Part shown: piece by piece, positions 15,619-23,841 of the stretch | Layout of the letters: each line of letters begins with the position of its first letter | Numbering within the stretch: the stretch's first letter is position 1 | Assembly: GCF_014646515.1 (NCBI RefSeq) | Contig: NZ_BMNK01000002.1 | Location: 703,343-767,342 of the forward strand | Length of the DNA stretch: 64,000 nt | From: Nonomuraea glycinis | GTDB lineage: Bacteria > Actinomycetota > Actinomycetes > Streptosporangiales > Streptosporangiaceae | Reading direction: 5' to 3' | Notes under the pieces: model-generated | Databases searched by the model: none | The model's input: the letters and a program-made list of their open reading frames with translations, nothing else | What the model was told of the DNA's origin: nothing | Position numbers and translations under genes: made by a program

Positions 15619-16152
15619 ATGAACGACTTCGAGATGGTGGTGCCCGCCGGCCGGGGAAACCCCGGACCCGGGCCGGTCGGCAGGATCATCGTCGTCCTGC
15701 TCTGGCTGGTGGTGTGCCTGGCGCCGGTGGCGCTGTCGGTGCCGGACTTCGAGCTCGCCCTGGGCAGGACCGGCACACCCGGGACGCTCACCGTGGTCTC
15801 CTGCGCGGCGCTGGGCGAGGGCAGGTACGACTGCCGCGGCCGGTTCGTCCCGGATTCCGGCGCGCCTCCCGTCCTGGTGAAGGCATCCCCGGACTCGCGG
15901 GCGGGCGACGTGACCCACGCCCGCCTCACCCCCGACGGCGACCGCGCCCTGCCCGACGGGGTGCGGGGCGTGCTGGCAGCCGCCACGCTGCCCGCGGTGG
16001 GACTGGGCGGACTCGGCTTCCTGCCGTACGTGATCATGTACTGGCTGGGAGTACGGCGCGGCCGCAGGGCGGCGGTGGTCGCCGGCTCCGCGATCACCGC
16101 ACTGGGAGCCACCGGGATGCTCGTCGGCATGGTGGCTGCGTACTCGTCGTGA
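15619..16152 (+). CDS. Membrane protein of unknown function
   Basis: 177 aa. One membrane segment at about 22-42 (RIIVVLLWLVVCLAPVAL), an external domain of about 75 residues with two cysteines (SCAAL and DCRGRF) that could pair, then two more membrane segments at about 118-172. No known motif. Its last 59 bases overlap the convergent hydrolase gene. Unrecognised. Confidence 0.65.
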   Translation: MNDFEMVVPAGRGNPGPGPVGRIIVVLLWLVVCLAPVALSVPDFELALGRTGTPGTLTVVSCAALGEGRYDCRGRFVPDSGAPPVLVKASPDSRAGDVTHARLTPDGDRALPDGVRGVLAAATLPAVGLGGLGFLPYVIMYWLGVRRGRRAAVVAGSAITALGATGMLVGMVAAYSS

Positions 16153-16828
16153 AGAACTCGGCCAGGTGGGGGGCGAGGGTGGCGGGTGCCAGAGGGGACA
16201 CGGACCGGTGGCGGCCGTCCGGCAACAGCCTCGCCAGGTGCTCGCCGTCGAAGGCCGAGCCGTCGGCGGCGGAACCGGCCGGGGGCTCATCACAGGTCGG
16301 GGGCTCGTCCAGGACCAACGTCGGTATCGAGACGCACGACCACCGGGCGGCCATGACCCCCGTGCCCAGCGGGCCAGGGGCGGCCGTGACCCCCGTGCCC
16401 AGCGGGCCAGGGGCGGGCGTGAATCGTGTGACGGGGAGGTCGGGGGCGGCCGGGTGGGTCAGCGGTGTGTGCGGACGTGCTCGCGACGTCGGGCCGCAGA
16501 GCGCCAGCCGGGTGATGCCAGGCAGGGTGCGGGCCGCTTCGAGGGCCAGGACGGCGCCGGAGCCGAGTCCGGCCAGGGATACCGGGCCACCTGCCGAGGC
16601 GATGACGGCCTCCAGATCCTCCACCTCGCGGGCCAGTGCGTACGGCGCGGTGTCGCCGCTGTCACCGGTGCCCCTGCGGTCATGATGGAAGACGGTGAAG
16701 CCCGCCGCCAGCAGGCCCGCGAGCCGTCCGGCCACTCCGGGAGCCCCGCCCACCAGCACGATCGCCGGCCCCGCGCCGTACCGGCGGAACGCGATCGAGG
16801 TCCCGTCGCACGATCTGACCATGGCCAT
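16094..16828 (-). CDS. Alpha/beta hydrolase homologue with altered nucleophile elbow
   Basis: 244 aa. The fold is recognisable: AIVLVGGAPG oxyanion region, FHHDRRGTGDSGD, and the elbow strand SLAGLGSGAVLALEAA. In related hydrolases this reads G-x-S-x-G; here it is G-L-G-S-G, so the expected serine position holds glycine and the serine sits one residue later. A perfect 33-nt in-frame tandem duplication (PGPLGTGV twice) disrupts the cap region, and the C-terminus (FTTSTQPPCRRAS) replaces the usual catalytic-His area. It may have lost hydrolase activity. It overlaps the convergent membrane-protein gene by 59 bases and follows the flavin oxidoreductase gene after six bases on the same strand. Confidence 0.7.
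   Translation of the reverse strand: MAMVRSCDGTSIAFRRYGAGPAIVLVGGAPGVAGRLAGLLAAGFTVFHHDRRGTGDSGDTAPYALAREVEDLEAVIASAGGPVSLAGLGSGAVLALEAARTLPGITRLALCGPTSRARPHTPLTHPAAPDLPVTRFTPAPGPLGTGVTAAPGPLGTGVMAARWSCVSIPTLVLDEPPTCDEPPAGSAADGSAFDGEHLARLLPDGRHRSVSPLAPATLAPHLAEFFTTSTQPPCRRASRWLPVR
16354..16419. repeat. In-frame 33-nt tandem duplication in the hydrolase gene
   Basis: Two copies of a 33-nt unit containing CCCCGTGCCCAGCGGGCCAG, from 16354 and 16387, encode PGPLGTGV(T/M)AA twice on the minus strand. The copies are almost identical, which indicates a recent event. Confidence 0.85.
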
Positions 16829-16834
16829 GGCAGG

Positions 16835-18094
16835 TCACCGGGGCGCGATGTTGTGGTTGAGCCGGAACACGTTGCCGGGATCGTATGCCTTCTTCACGGC
16901 GGCCAGTCGCGTGTGGTCGCCGGGTGTGTAGGCGTCGCGCACCCTGGTGCGGTCCGCCAGGAAGTTGAGGAACGTGCCGCCGGTGCCGTGCCGGCCGAGC
17001 GCCTCGGCCAGACCGGGCGAGTGCTGGTCGACGATGACGGAGAAGGGCGCGTCGCGGTGCCCCACGGGGCCGGCGTCCGGCCCGGGGGCGGCCATCGCGC
17101 CGCCCCAGTGCCTGATCTCCACGGTCGCGTGCGCACCCGTCGCCACCAGTGTGCCGATCACCTCGTCCGGCAGCGTGTCGAAGAAGTCGAGGTAGCGGGC
17201 GGGGGTGCCGCCCATCGCCGCGTCGGCGTACCGGATCGTGCGCATCTCGTCCACCAGCGCCGGACCCGCCGTCTCCCACAGCGGCCGCAGCACCTGCCTG
17301 CCGCGCTCCGGCGGCCCGGCGTACATCGCCTTGATGCCGAGCGCCCGCCGGCCGTCGGGCAGGCCGGTCAGCATCACGGCGGTGCTGACCTCGTCCGGCG
17401 CGGTCGCGGCCCAGTCGCGGTAGCGGGCCAGCGTCTCGCCCGCCACCTCGTACGGGAAGTAGGCGATGCCGGCGTGGACCTGCGCCACCGGGTACAGCTT
17501 GAACTCCAGCGACGTGACGACGCCGAAGTTCCCGCCGCCGCCCCGCAGGGCCCAGAACAGGTCGCCGTGCACCTCCGGATCGGCCGTCACGACCTGTCCG
17601 CCGGCGGTGACCACCTCGGCGCTCAGCACACTGTCGGCGGCGAACCCGTACCGGCGCGACAGCCACCCCACCCCGCCGCCCAGCGTGTAACCGGTGACGC
17701 CGACCTGCGGCGAGGAGCCCGACAGCGGCGCCAGGCCGTAGGGCGCGGCGGCGGCCAGCACCTGGCCCCACCGGACGCCCGGCCCCACCCGGGCCACCCG
17801 CCTGGCCGGGTCGATCTCGACCGTGTCCAGCAGCGACGTCCTGAGCAGGATGCCGCCGTCGGACGGCACGTGCGTGCCGTGGCCGGTCGCCTGCACGGCG
17901 AGCGGCAGGTCCCGCGCGGCGGCGGCGACCACGGCGGCCCGTACGTCGTCGCGCCCGGCCGCCTCGGCCACCATGACGGGCCGCGCGTCGACCGCCGGGT
18001 TGAGCGACTTGCGCCCGTCTTCGTACCCTTCGTCGCCCGGCAGATATACGGCTCCACGGAACGCGTCGATCCTGTTCACGACCAGCTGGCTCAT
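16835..18094 (-). CDS. FAD-linked oxidoreductase, berberine-bridge-enzyme type
   Basis: 419 aa from ATG 18094 with AAGGGGA upstream; the longer frame reads into the promoter region. FAD-binding PCMH-type domain: AVQATGHGTHVPSDGGIL (about 70-87), LAPLSGSSPQVGVTGYTLGG (about 124-143) and GGGGNFGVVTSLEF (about 185-198). The C-terminal BBE motif is AAVKKAYDPGNVFRLNHNI. Such enzymes oxidise sugars, alkaloids or polyketides with FAD, often covalently bound; here the first anchoring region reads TGHGTH. The substrate is unknown. It is divergent from the LuxR/NB-ARC regulator, which may control it. Confidence 0.9.
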   Translation of the reverse strand: MSQLVVNRIDAFRGAVYLPGDEGYEDGRKSLNPAVDARPVMVAEAAGRDDVRAAVVAAAARDLPLAVQATGHGTHVPSDGGILLRTSLLDTVEIDPARRVARVGPGVRWGQVLAAAAPYGLAPLSGSSPQVGVTGYTLGGGVGWLSRRYGFAADSVLSAEVVTAGGQVVTADPEVHGDLFWALRGGGGNFGVVTSLEFKLYPVAQVHAGIAYFPYEVAGETLARYRDWAATAPDEVSTAVMLTGLPDGRRALGIKAMYAGPPERGRQVLRPLWETAGPALVDEMRTIRYADAAMGGTPARYLDFFDTLPDEVIGTLVATGAHATVEIRHWGGAMAAPGPDAGPVGHRDAPFSVIVDQHSPGLAEALGRHGTGGTFLNFLADRTRVRDAYTPGDHTRLAAVKKAYDPGNVFRLNHNIAPR

Positions 18095-18122
18095 TGTTTC
18101 GTCCCCTTGTTCTCGGCTGAGA

Positions 18123-18200
18123 TCAGCTTCCGTGGGGAGGGACATCACGGGCATCCGTGCTCACTACGGATTCACCACGGAAAAACCACGTACGTCCGTG
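18123..18200. promoter_or_regulatory. Divergent promoter region with repeated TCCGTG
   Basis: Between the oxidoreductase and the LuxR/NB-ARC gene, TCCGTG occurs near 18129, 18152 and 18195 and its complement CACGGA near 18174. The last pair forms a dyad CACGGA-N14-TCCGTG. Repeats of one hexamer in a divergent region suggest regulator sites; the protein is unassigned. Confidence 0.35.
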
Positions 18201-18208
18201 GGTGGGCG

Positions 18209-20965
18209 ATGATGTGGCGTGTGATGGTGTCAGGCGCGGGTGGGGTGTCGCGGCGTGAGGCGGAGGTGCTCGAAGCACTCGGCGCCCGGCTGACGAACGC
18301 GCAGATCGCGAGCAGGTTGCACATCTCGATCCGCACGGTCGAGAGCCACGTCTCGTCGCTGCTGCGCAAGCACGGCGTCGCCGACCGGCGGGAGCTGGCG
18401 GCCCTCGCCGAGGAGGAGGTGGGGGCGCCGTCCGGGGAGGTGGCGGGCCTGCCCACGGCCCGTACCACGTTCGTGGGCAGGGACGCGGAGCTGGCGGCGA
18501 TCGTGGCCGCGTTCGAGTCGGCCCGGCTGGTGACGTTGGTGGGGCCGGGCGGCGTCGGGAAGACCCGCCTGGCGGTGGCATCGGCGGGTTCTTTCTCCTG
18601 CGGTGGGGCGTTCGTCGACCTGGTGCCGGTGCGTGACGCGTTCGTCGCGGAGGCGGTGGCGGCGGCGCTCGGGGTGTCCGAGCGGCCGCAGCAGCCGCTG
18701 GAGGACGCGATCGCCGACCGGCTCGGCCGGGACCGGGTGCTGCTGGTCCTGGACAACTGCGAGCACCTGCTCGACGCGGTGGCCGCCTTCGTGGACCGGC
18801 TGTTGTCGCGCTGCCCCGGCACCCGTGCCCTGGTGACCAGCCGGGAGCGGCTGGGCGTGCCGGGCGAGCGGGTGGTGCCCGTGGCGCCGCTGCCGCTGTC
18901 CTCCGACGCCGTACGGCTCTTCCGCGACCGCGCGACCGCCGCCGACCCCGCCTTCGCCGTCGACGCGGGGGAGGCGGCGGAGATCTGCGCCCGGCTGGAC
19001 GGGCTCCCCCTGGCGATCGAGCTCGCCGCCGCCCGCAGCGCCGCGCTCGGGCCCGGCGGGCTCCTCGCGGCGCTCGACGACAACCTGCGGCTGCTGGCCG
19101 GCGGACGCGGCGGCGACCAGCGGCACCGCTCGCTGCGCGCCGTGCTCGGCTGGAGCCACGACCTGCTGGAAGAGGACGAACGTACGCTGTTCCACCGCCT
19201 GGCGGTCTTCACCGGCGGCTTCGACCTGGACGCGGTCACCGCCGTGGTGGCCGGTGGTCGCGCCGAGGTGGCCGACGTCCTGGGCAGGCTGACGGGCAAG
19301 AGCCTGGTCGCGCACCAGCGTGACGCCGGCCGGTGGCGGCTGCTGGAGACGGTCCGCGCGTTCGCCGCCGAACACCTCGACGACAGCGGCGAGCGCCCCG
19401 CCCTCCAGGAGCGCCACCTGCGCTGGGCCGCCACGACAGCCGAAGCCCTGACCCGCCGCGCGACCTCGAAGAGCCCGGACGACGGCTGGCGCGACGCCTT
19501 CGACGCGGTGGCCGACGACCTGCGCGCCGCACTGACGGCCGCACCAGGATCCGAAGGGGTGGACCGGGACGAGGCCGCGCATCGGCTGGCTCGGGCGCTG
19601 GCGGCTCTCACCTATGGGCGCCGGTTCCTGAGCGAGGCGCTGGCGCACTACCGGCAGGCGGCCAGGCTGGCGCCGGGGCCGCGGGAGGCGGCACGTGACC
19701 TGGCTGACGCCGCTGAGTGCGCGCTCGCGTACGCCGATGCCGGGCAGGCGGTCGACCTGCAGCTGGCCGCGGCCGAGCAGGCGGGGGCGGCCGGGGACGG
19801 TGACGCGCGGGCGATCGCGCTCGCCCGCGCCGCGGTGATCGCTAAGCGTCACTCGGGCTTCGGCGTGGGCATCAGCGTGCCGAAGGAACGCCTGGACACC
19901 CTGGCGGAGGAGGCGGCGGCGGCCGGCGATCCGGACGACCCGTACGTGGCCGCTCATGTGGCGGCGGCCGTCGCCTGGAGCGGTGGGGACGCCTTCGCCG
20001 GCGGGCCGGTCCTGGCCGAGCACGCCCTGGCGGCGGCGCGCGAGACCGGCGACCCCGTGCTCGTCAGCTCCGCCCTGGACACGGTGGCCTCGGCGGCGGC
20101 CCGCCGGGGGCACCCACGGGAGGCGTTCCGGTGGTCCAGGCAGCGCCTCCCCCTGCTCGACGCGATGGACCGCGCTGACCCGCGCTCGGGCATCGAGATC
20201 GTCGACTCCCTGCACGCGGCCACGGTCCACGCCATCGCCGCCGGCGACCTGCGGCAGGCCCTGGACATCGCGGGCAGGGCGATGCGCGACGACGTCACCG
20301 GCAGCCGTCCCGCGCTCGCCGCCAGCAAGATCGTCCCGCCGCTGGTGCTCGCGGGTGACTTCAAGGAGGCGCTGGCCAGGGCCGCCGAGATGTGGGACGG
20401 CCAGGCGCGCACGGACAGCCCGCCGGGCAAGTGGATGACCCACGCGCTGTGCTCGGTGGCGCTCGCCCACGGCCTGCTCGGCGAGGAGGAGGCGTACCGG
20501 TCCTGGCGTACGCGGGCGCTGACGGTCGGGCAGCTCACCGTGTCGTCGCCGCAGACCTGTCTGATCGCGTTCGTGGACGCCCGCGTCGCCGTCCACACCG
20601 GCCGGTCCGTCAGGGACGTGGCCGAGCTGGTGGAGTGGGCAGCGGCCGGGTTCACGCCCGGTCAGTTCGACAGGTACGCCACCGCGGCCTGCGCCGAGTT
20701 GGCCGTCGTCGCCGGGCTCCCCGACGCCGGGCAGCGCCTGGCCGCGGCGGCCGAGGCCGGGCGGGAGAACGACTGGGCCGCCGCCTGCCTGTCCCGGGCC
20801 ACCGGCAGGCTGTACGGCGACACCGCCGCCCTGGAGGCCGCCGTCGACGGCTGGGAACGCATCGGCGCCCGGTTCGAGCGCGCCTGCACCCTCGCCCTGC
20901 TGCCCGAGCGCGCCGACGAGGGCCGTGCAGAACTGGCCGCTTATTTGACCGAACGGTCTCGATAG
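18209..20965 (+). CDS. Large regulator: LuxR-type HTH, NB-ARC ATPase and TPR-like repeats
   Basis: 918 aa if read from ATG 18209; ATGs at 18212 and 18224 are alternatives because no clear ribosome site decides. An N-terminal LuxR-type helix-turn-helix (10-70: SRREAEVLEALGARLTNAQ and IRTVESHVSSLLRKHGV) is followed by an STAND/NB-ARC ATPase with Walker A LVGPGGVGKTRLA (about 110), Walker B VLLVLDNCEH (about 185) and GLPLAIELAAARS (about 270). The C-terminal 500 residues are Ala/Leu-rich helical repeats resembling TPRs. STAND regulators sense a ligand through the repeats and switch on by nucleotide exchange. The HTH at the N-terminus is reversed relative to MalT/LAL proteins. Probably regulates the divergent flavoenzyme gene. 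Confidence 0.88.
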   Translation: MMWRVMVSGAGGVSRREAEVLEALGARLTNAQIASRLHISIRTVESHVSSLLRKHGVADRRELAALAEEEVGAPSGEVAGLPTARTTFVGRDAELAAIVAAFESARLVTLVGPGGVGKTRLAVASAGSFSCGGAFVDLVPVRDAFVAEAVAAALGVSERPQQPLEDAIADRLGRDRVLLVLDNCEHLLDAVAAFVDRLLSRCPGTRALVTSRERLGVPGERVVPVAPLPLSSDAVRLFRDRATAADPAFAVDAGEAAEICARLDGLPLAIELAAARSAALGPGGLLAALDDNLRLLAGGRGGDQRHRSLRAVLGWSHDLLEEDERTLFHRLAVFTGGFDLDAVTAVVAGGRAEVADVLGRLTGKSLVAHQRDAGRWRLLETVRAFAAEHLDDSGERPALQERHLRWAATTAEALTRRATSKSPDDGWRDAFDAVADDLRAALTAAPGSEGVDRDEAAHRLARALAALTYGRRFLSEALAHYRQAARLAPGPREAARDLADAAECALAYADAGQAVDLQLAAAEQAGAAGDGDARAIALARAAVIAKRHSGFGVGISVPKERLDTLAEEAAAAGDPDDPYVAAHVAAAVAWSGGDAFAGGPVLAEHALAAARETGDPVLVSSALDTVASAAARRGHPREAFRWSRQRLPLLDAMDRADPRSGIEIVDSLHAATVHAIAAGDLRQALDIAGRAMRDDVTGSRPALAASKIVPPLVLAGDFKEALARAAEMWDGQARTDSPPGKWMTHALCSVALAHGLLGEEEAYRSWRTRALTVGQLTVSSPQTCLIAFVDARVAVHTGRSVRDVAELVEWAAAGFTPGQFDRYATAACAELAVVAGLPDAGQRLAAAAEAGRENDWAAACLSRATGRLYGDTAALEAAVDGWERIGARFERACTLALLPERADEGRAELAAYLTERSR
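20946..20959. promoter_or_regulatory. Candidate TetR operator upstream of the 20981 gene
   Basis: TGACCGAACGGTCT contains the dyad GACCG-AA-CGGTC (20947-20958), 22 bases before the TetR start and inside the end of the preceding gene. Read on the minus strand (TCGAGACCGTTCGGTC) it resembles the TCGAGATCGATCGTTC sequence before the SDR gene, so one TetR could bind both. Confidence 0.45.
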
Positions 20966-20980
20966 CGTTAGCGTCGCGGC

Positions 20981-21559
20981 ATGGCGAGGACCAAGGAGTT
21001 CGATCCGGAGGCCGCGCTCCAGCGGGCCCTGGAGCTGTTCTGGGAGCGCGGCTACGAAGCGACCTCGATGGCGGACCTGGTGGCGCGGCTGGGCGTCGCC
21101 AGGGCCAGCATCTACGCCACGTTCGGCGGCAAGCACGAGCTCTACCTGAAGGCGCTGGAGCGCTACCTGGAGACGGCGGACCCCGACATCATGACGGCCC
21201 TGTCGCAGCCGGGCCCGGTGCTGCCGGCGCTGCGCGCGCTGGTGCGGTCCTACGCCGAGCAGTCCGCGAGCGAGGACCGGCGCGGTTGCATGGTGGTGAA
21301 CGCGGCGGTGGAGCTGGCGCCGCACGATCCAGCGGCGGCCCGGTTCGTCGAGTCGAGCTGGAGCCATCTGGAAACGGCGCTGACCTCCGCCCTGGTGCGC
21401 GCCCAGGCGCGGGGCGAATTGGCCGACGCCAAGGATCCGCGGGCGATCGCCCGGCTGCTGCTGGTGCTGCTGCAGGGCATGCGCGTGCTCGGCCGCACTT
21501 CGGGCGGCGGCCCCCGCCTGCGCGACGCCGCCGCACAGGCGCTCACTTTGCTCGACTGA
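20981..21559 (+). CDS. TetR family repressor
   Basis: 192 aa. N-terminal helix-turn-helix 10-55: LQRALELFWERGYEATSMAD and LGVARASIYATFGGKHELYLKALE. The C-terminal ligand domain contains RRGCMVVNAAVELAP, a pattern shared by TetR proteins that regulate neighbouring SDR or oxidoreductase genes. It starts 15 bases after the LuxR/NB-ARC stop and lies 75 bases upstream of an SDR gene in the same direction, its likely target. A candidate operator is at 20946. Confidence 0.93.
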   Translation: MARTKEFDPEAALQRALELFWERGYEATSMADLVARLGVARASIYATFGGKHELYLKALERYLETADPDIMTALSQPGPVLPALRALVRSYAEQSASEDRRGCMVVNAAVELAPHDPAAARFVESSWSHLETALTSALVRAQARGELADAKDPRAIARLLLVLLQGMRVLGRTSGGGPRLRDAAAQALTLLD

Positions 21560-21595
21560 CCCCGCCGCGCGAGGTCAGCGACCCTCATGCCTTAA

Positions 21596-21620
21596 TTCGA
21601 GATCGATCGTTCTTAATAGG
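21596..21620. promoter_or_regulatory. Candidate operator before the SDR gene
   Basis: TTCGAGATCGATCGTTCTTA surrounds the 8-bp palindrome GATCGATC, about 20-40 nt before the SDR start. It resembles the site before the TetR gene (read in the opposite sense) and is a likely binding site of that repressor. Confidence 0.4.
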
Positions 21621-21634
21621 AAGGATGCTCAACC

Positions 21635-22390
21635 ATGCGATCCACCGACAAGGTCGTCCTCATCACCGGCGGCGCCGGAGCCATCGCCCGCGTCACGGCC
21701 CAGGCGTTCGCGGCCGAGGGCGCCACCGTCGTCCTCGCCGGCCGCGACCCCGCCCGGCTCGCCGACGCCGTCAAGGACATCCAGGCCGAAGGAGGCCGGG
21801 CCGACCAGGTCATCGCCGACGTGACCAGCCCCGAGGACAGTGCCCGCATGGTCGAGACCACCGTCCAGCGGCACGGCGGCCTGCACGTCGCCTTCAACAA
21901 CGCCGGCATCATCGGCGACTTCGCCCCGCTGGCCGACCTCGACTCCGCCGCCTGGTCGGCCGTCATGGACGTCAACCTCACGGGAGTCTTCCTGTCGATG
22001 AAGTACGAGATCGCGTACATGAAGGAGCACGGCGGCGGCGCGATCGTCAACATGGCGTCCAACATCGGCGCGCACCGCCGCCTGGAGGGCCTGGCCGCCT
22101 ACGCCGCCTCCAAGGCCGGGGTCAGCGCCCTCAGCCGCGCCGCCGCCCGCGAGTACGCCGGTGACGGCATCCGCGTCAACGCCCTCAGCCCCGGCGCCAG
22201 CGACACCGCCATGTCCTACCGGCCCGGTGAGACGACCGCCGACCGCGACGCCAGGCTCGCGCCGCACATCCCGCTCGGCCGCGTCGGCGACCCGGGGGAG
22301 ATCGCCGCGGCGGTGCTCTGGCTGGCCGGCGCCGAGTCGTCCTTCGTCGCCGGCCACGACCTGGTCATCGACGGCGGAGTCACCGCTTGA
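21635..22390 (+). CDS. Short-chain dehydrogenase/reductase
   Basis: 251 aa, classical SDR. Cofactor motif TGGAGAIAR at 12-20, the Asp in IADVTSPED, NNAG at about 89-92, active-site Ser in NMASNIG (about 142) and YAASK (about 156-160), then the SPGASDTAM loop. Oxidises or reduces a hydroxyl/carbonyl group with NAD(P)H; the arginine in LAGRD suggests NADP preference, an inference. Ribosome site AGGAAGG. It follows a TetR gene and is probably controlled by it. The substrate is unknown. Confidence 0.93.
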   Translation: MRSTDKVVLITGGAGAIARVTAQAFAAEGATVVLAGRDPARLADAVKDIQAEGGRADQVIADVTSPEDSARMVETTVQRHGGLHVAFNNAGIIGDFAPLADLDSAAWSAVMDVNLTGVFLSMKYEIAYMKEHGGGAIVNMASNIGAHRRLEGLAAYAASKAGVSALSRAAAREYAGDGIRVNALSPGASDTAMSYRPGETTADRDARLAPHIPLGRVGDPGEIAAAVLWLAGAESSFVAGHDLVIDGGVTA

Positions 22391-22395
22391 ACGAT

Positions 22396-22449
22396 GCCGT
22401 CAGGTGGGGGTCGCCTGACCGAGGCCGTCAGGCTGACCGAAGCCGTCAG
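22396..22449. repeat. Three copies of GCCGTCAG at a convergent gene end
   Basis: GCCGTCAG occurs at 22396, 22424 and 22442; the last two lie in an 18-nt tandem unit (GACCGAGGCCGTCAGGCT type). On the minus strand each copy reads CTGACGGC and carries a TGA; the one at 22446-22448 ends the GAP-family gene. Confidence 0.75.
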
Positions 22450-23129
22450 CTGGAGAACAGGTGTGAGGCCGCGTCCAGAGCCAGCCAGACGCCCACGATG
22501 GCCAGCGTCCAACTGACCGTCGACGCCGAGTGCTTGACCATCCAGGCCCGCAACCGCTCCAGCCTCGGCCCCAGCCACCCACCGGCCAGGCCGCGCAGGG
22601 CGAGCAGCACCAGCGGCGGCAGCACCATCACCAGCACGTACGCCGCGAGCAGCGGCACCCACTGACCGACGAGCAGGTCCAAGGTCGTCATCATGCCGAT
22701 CGCCGCCAGATACGGCACCATGGTGGCGACCTCCAGCAGGCCGGCGGTCAGCCCCAGCAGCACCATCGCCCCCGGGCCGCCCAGCCGCGGCTCGAAACGC
22801 CGCTCGGGCTTGCCGAGCTTCTCCCGCCGTTTCGGATCGAACCGGTAACTCAACGCGAACAGCCCGACTCCGAGCCCGAGCTGCACCCAGTACGCCGCCT
22901 GGCTGCGGAGCACTTCACCGAAGTTATCCACAACTGTGGATAACCCCAGCATGAGCCCGACGCCCACGAGGAAGTAGAACCCCGCCACGGTGCCCAGGTA
23001 GATGAGCAGCCGCGACACCTGCCCCCGTCCGGAGGCCAGCAGAAGAAAGACGGGGATGCCCAGGGTCCCGAAGCTCGTGCTGTCGACGAGAGCCAGAGCG
23101 GCGAGCGCGAGCAGCAGGCCGGCGGTCAT
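22446..23129 (-). CDS. GAP/Sap family membrane transporter
   Basis: 227 aa from ATG 23129 (MTAGLLLALAALALVDSTSFGT). Six membrane segments; SFGTLGIPVFLLLA at the start and GLTAGLLEVATMVPYLAAIG near 130 are the two internal repeats seen in the GAP (Sap, glycopeptidolipid-addressing) family of the LysE-like superfamily. Mycobacterial relatives are implicated in moving glycolipids to the cell surface. A basic cytoplasmic loop (RFDPKRREKLGKPERR) separates the halves. The frame upstream of the start is Arg-rich and was not used. Confidence 0.85.
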   Translation of the reverse strand: MTAGLLLALAALALVDSTSFGTLGIPVFLLLASGRGQVSRLLIYLGTVAGFYFLVGVGLMLGLSTVVDNFGEVLRSQAAYWVQLGLGVGLFALSYRFDPKRREKLGKPERRFEPRLGGPGAMVLLGLTAGLLEVATMVPYLAAIGMMTTLDLLVGQWVPLLAAYVLVMVLPPLVLLALRGLAGGWLGPRLERLRAWMVKHSASTVSWTLAIVGVWLALDAASHLFSS

Positions 23130-23180
23130 GAGCCGATCTTCCCGCCCGGCGCCGCCCCGCACATCCTGCCGGAGACCGAA

Positions 23181-23215
23181 GCCCCGTACCTCTTTGTGCT
23201 GACATCCCCGTACAA
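23181..23215. repeat. Direct repeat, left copy (flanks TetR/oxidoreductase pair)
   Basis: GCCCCGTACCTCTTTGTGCT followed by GACATCCCC is repeated with few changes at 24876 (GCCCCGTACATCTTCGTGCT then GACACCCAC). The two copies bracket the TetR gene and its divergent oxidoreductase gene, about 1.7 kb. Confidence 0.75.
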
Positions 23216-23238
23216 CGGGAAGTTCGCCGGGGCGTCGG

Positions 23239-23790
23239 TCAGGACGAGGCTTTCGCAGCCGCCTTGATGATGGCCGCGACGTACTCCCTGCGATCATCGC
23301 CCGGGCTGAGTTGGTTGTGCACGATGAGCGCCGCCAGGCCGTGCCCGAGGGCCCACGCCCCGGTGAGAGCTTCCTCCGAGAAGCCAGGCAGCTGGTGTTG
23401 GAGGGCTTCGAGCGCCGCGCGGCCGGCGCGTGCGGGTTCCTTGTCCCCGCGCGTACAGGGGTAGCTGAACATCAGGCGGAACAGGCCGGGCTCCGCCTCG
23501 GCGAAGGCCAGGAAGCCCTCGACCAGATCGGTGAGAGCACCGTCCGTGGCCGGCATCGAGCCGAAGCGCTCGGTGAGCTCGCGATAGCCCATCGCGGCCA
23601 GCGCGGCGAGCAGTTCGTCCTTGTCGGCGAAGTGGCGGTAGGGGGCCGCCGACGACACACCGGCATCACGAGCGACGGAACGCAGGGAGAGGTCGGCCTC
23701 GCCCGAGCGTTCGAGCAGGGCGCGGGCGCTACGCAGCAGGGCATTCCGAAGATCTCCGTGATGGTACGGTGATGTTGACACTGATAACAT
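23239..23790 (-). CDS. TetR family repressor, WHG-domain type
   Basis: 183 aa from ATG 23790. The helix-turn-helix begins SPYHHGDLRNALLRSARALL and contains VSSAAPYRHFADKDELLAALA, the form seen in TetR proteins with the C-terminal WHG domain. Divergent from the quinone-oxidoreductase-like gene at 23842 with 51 bases between, so it almost certainly represses that gene and itself. The gap holds TTGACA (from 23775) and a stretch of unusually low G+C. Confidence 0.9.
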   Translation of the reverse strand: MLSVSTSPYHHGDLRNALLRSARALLERSGEADLSLRSVARDAGVSSAAPYRHFADKDELLAALAAMGYRELTERFGSMPATDGALTDLVEGFLAFAEAEPGLFRLMFSYPCTRGDKEPARAGRAALEALQHQLPGFSEEALTGAWALGHGLAALIVHNQLSPGDDRREYVAAIIKAAAKASS

Positions 23791-23841
23791 CCCGTTGACT
23801 CGGCAATGTGAGCGTTGTCCACATTCTAACGGGAGGCCTGC

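Noticed and set aside
13640-15622. 660-codon plus-strand frame
   Set aside because: Antisense of the histidine kinase and a shifted frame of lgt; composition is typical of a shadow.
16166-18208. 2-kb open frame joined to the LuxR/NB-ARC gene
   Set aside because: It is the antisense frame of the flavin oxidoreductase and hydrolase genes and crosses their divergent promoter; high G+C leaves such frames open.
18230-21367. 1045-codon minus-strand frame
   Set aside because: Antisense of the LuxR/NB-ARC and TetR genes with Arg/Gln/His/Gly-rich composition; no motif and no ribosome site.
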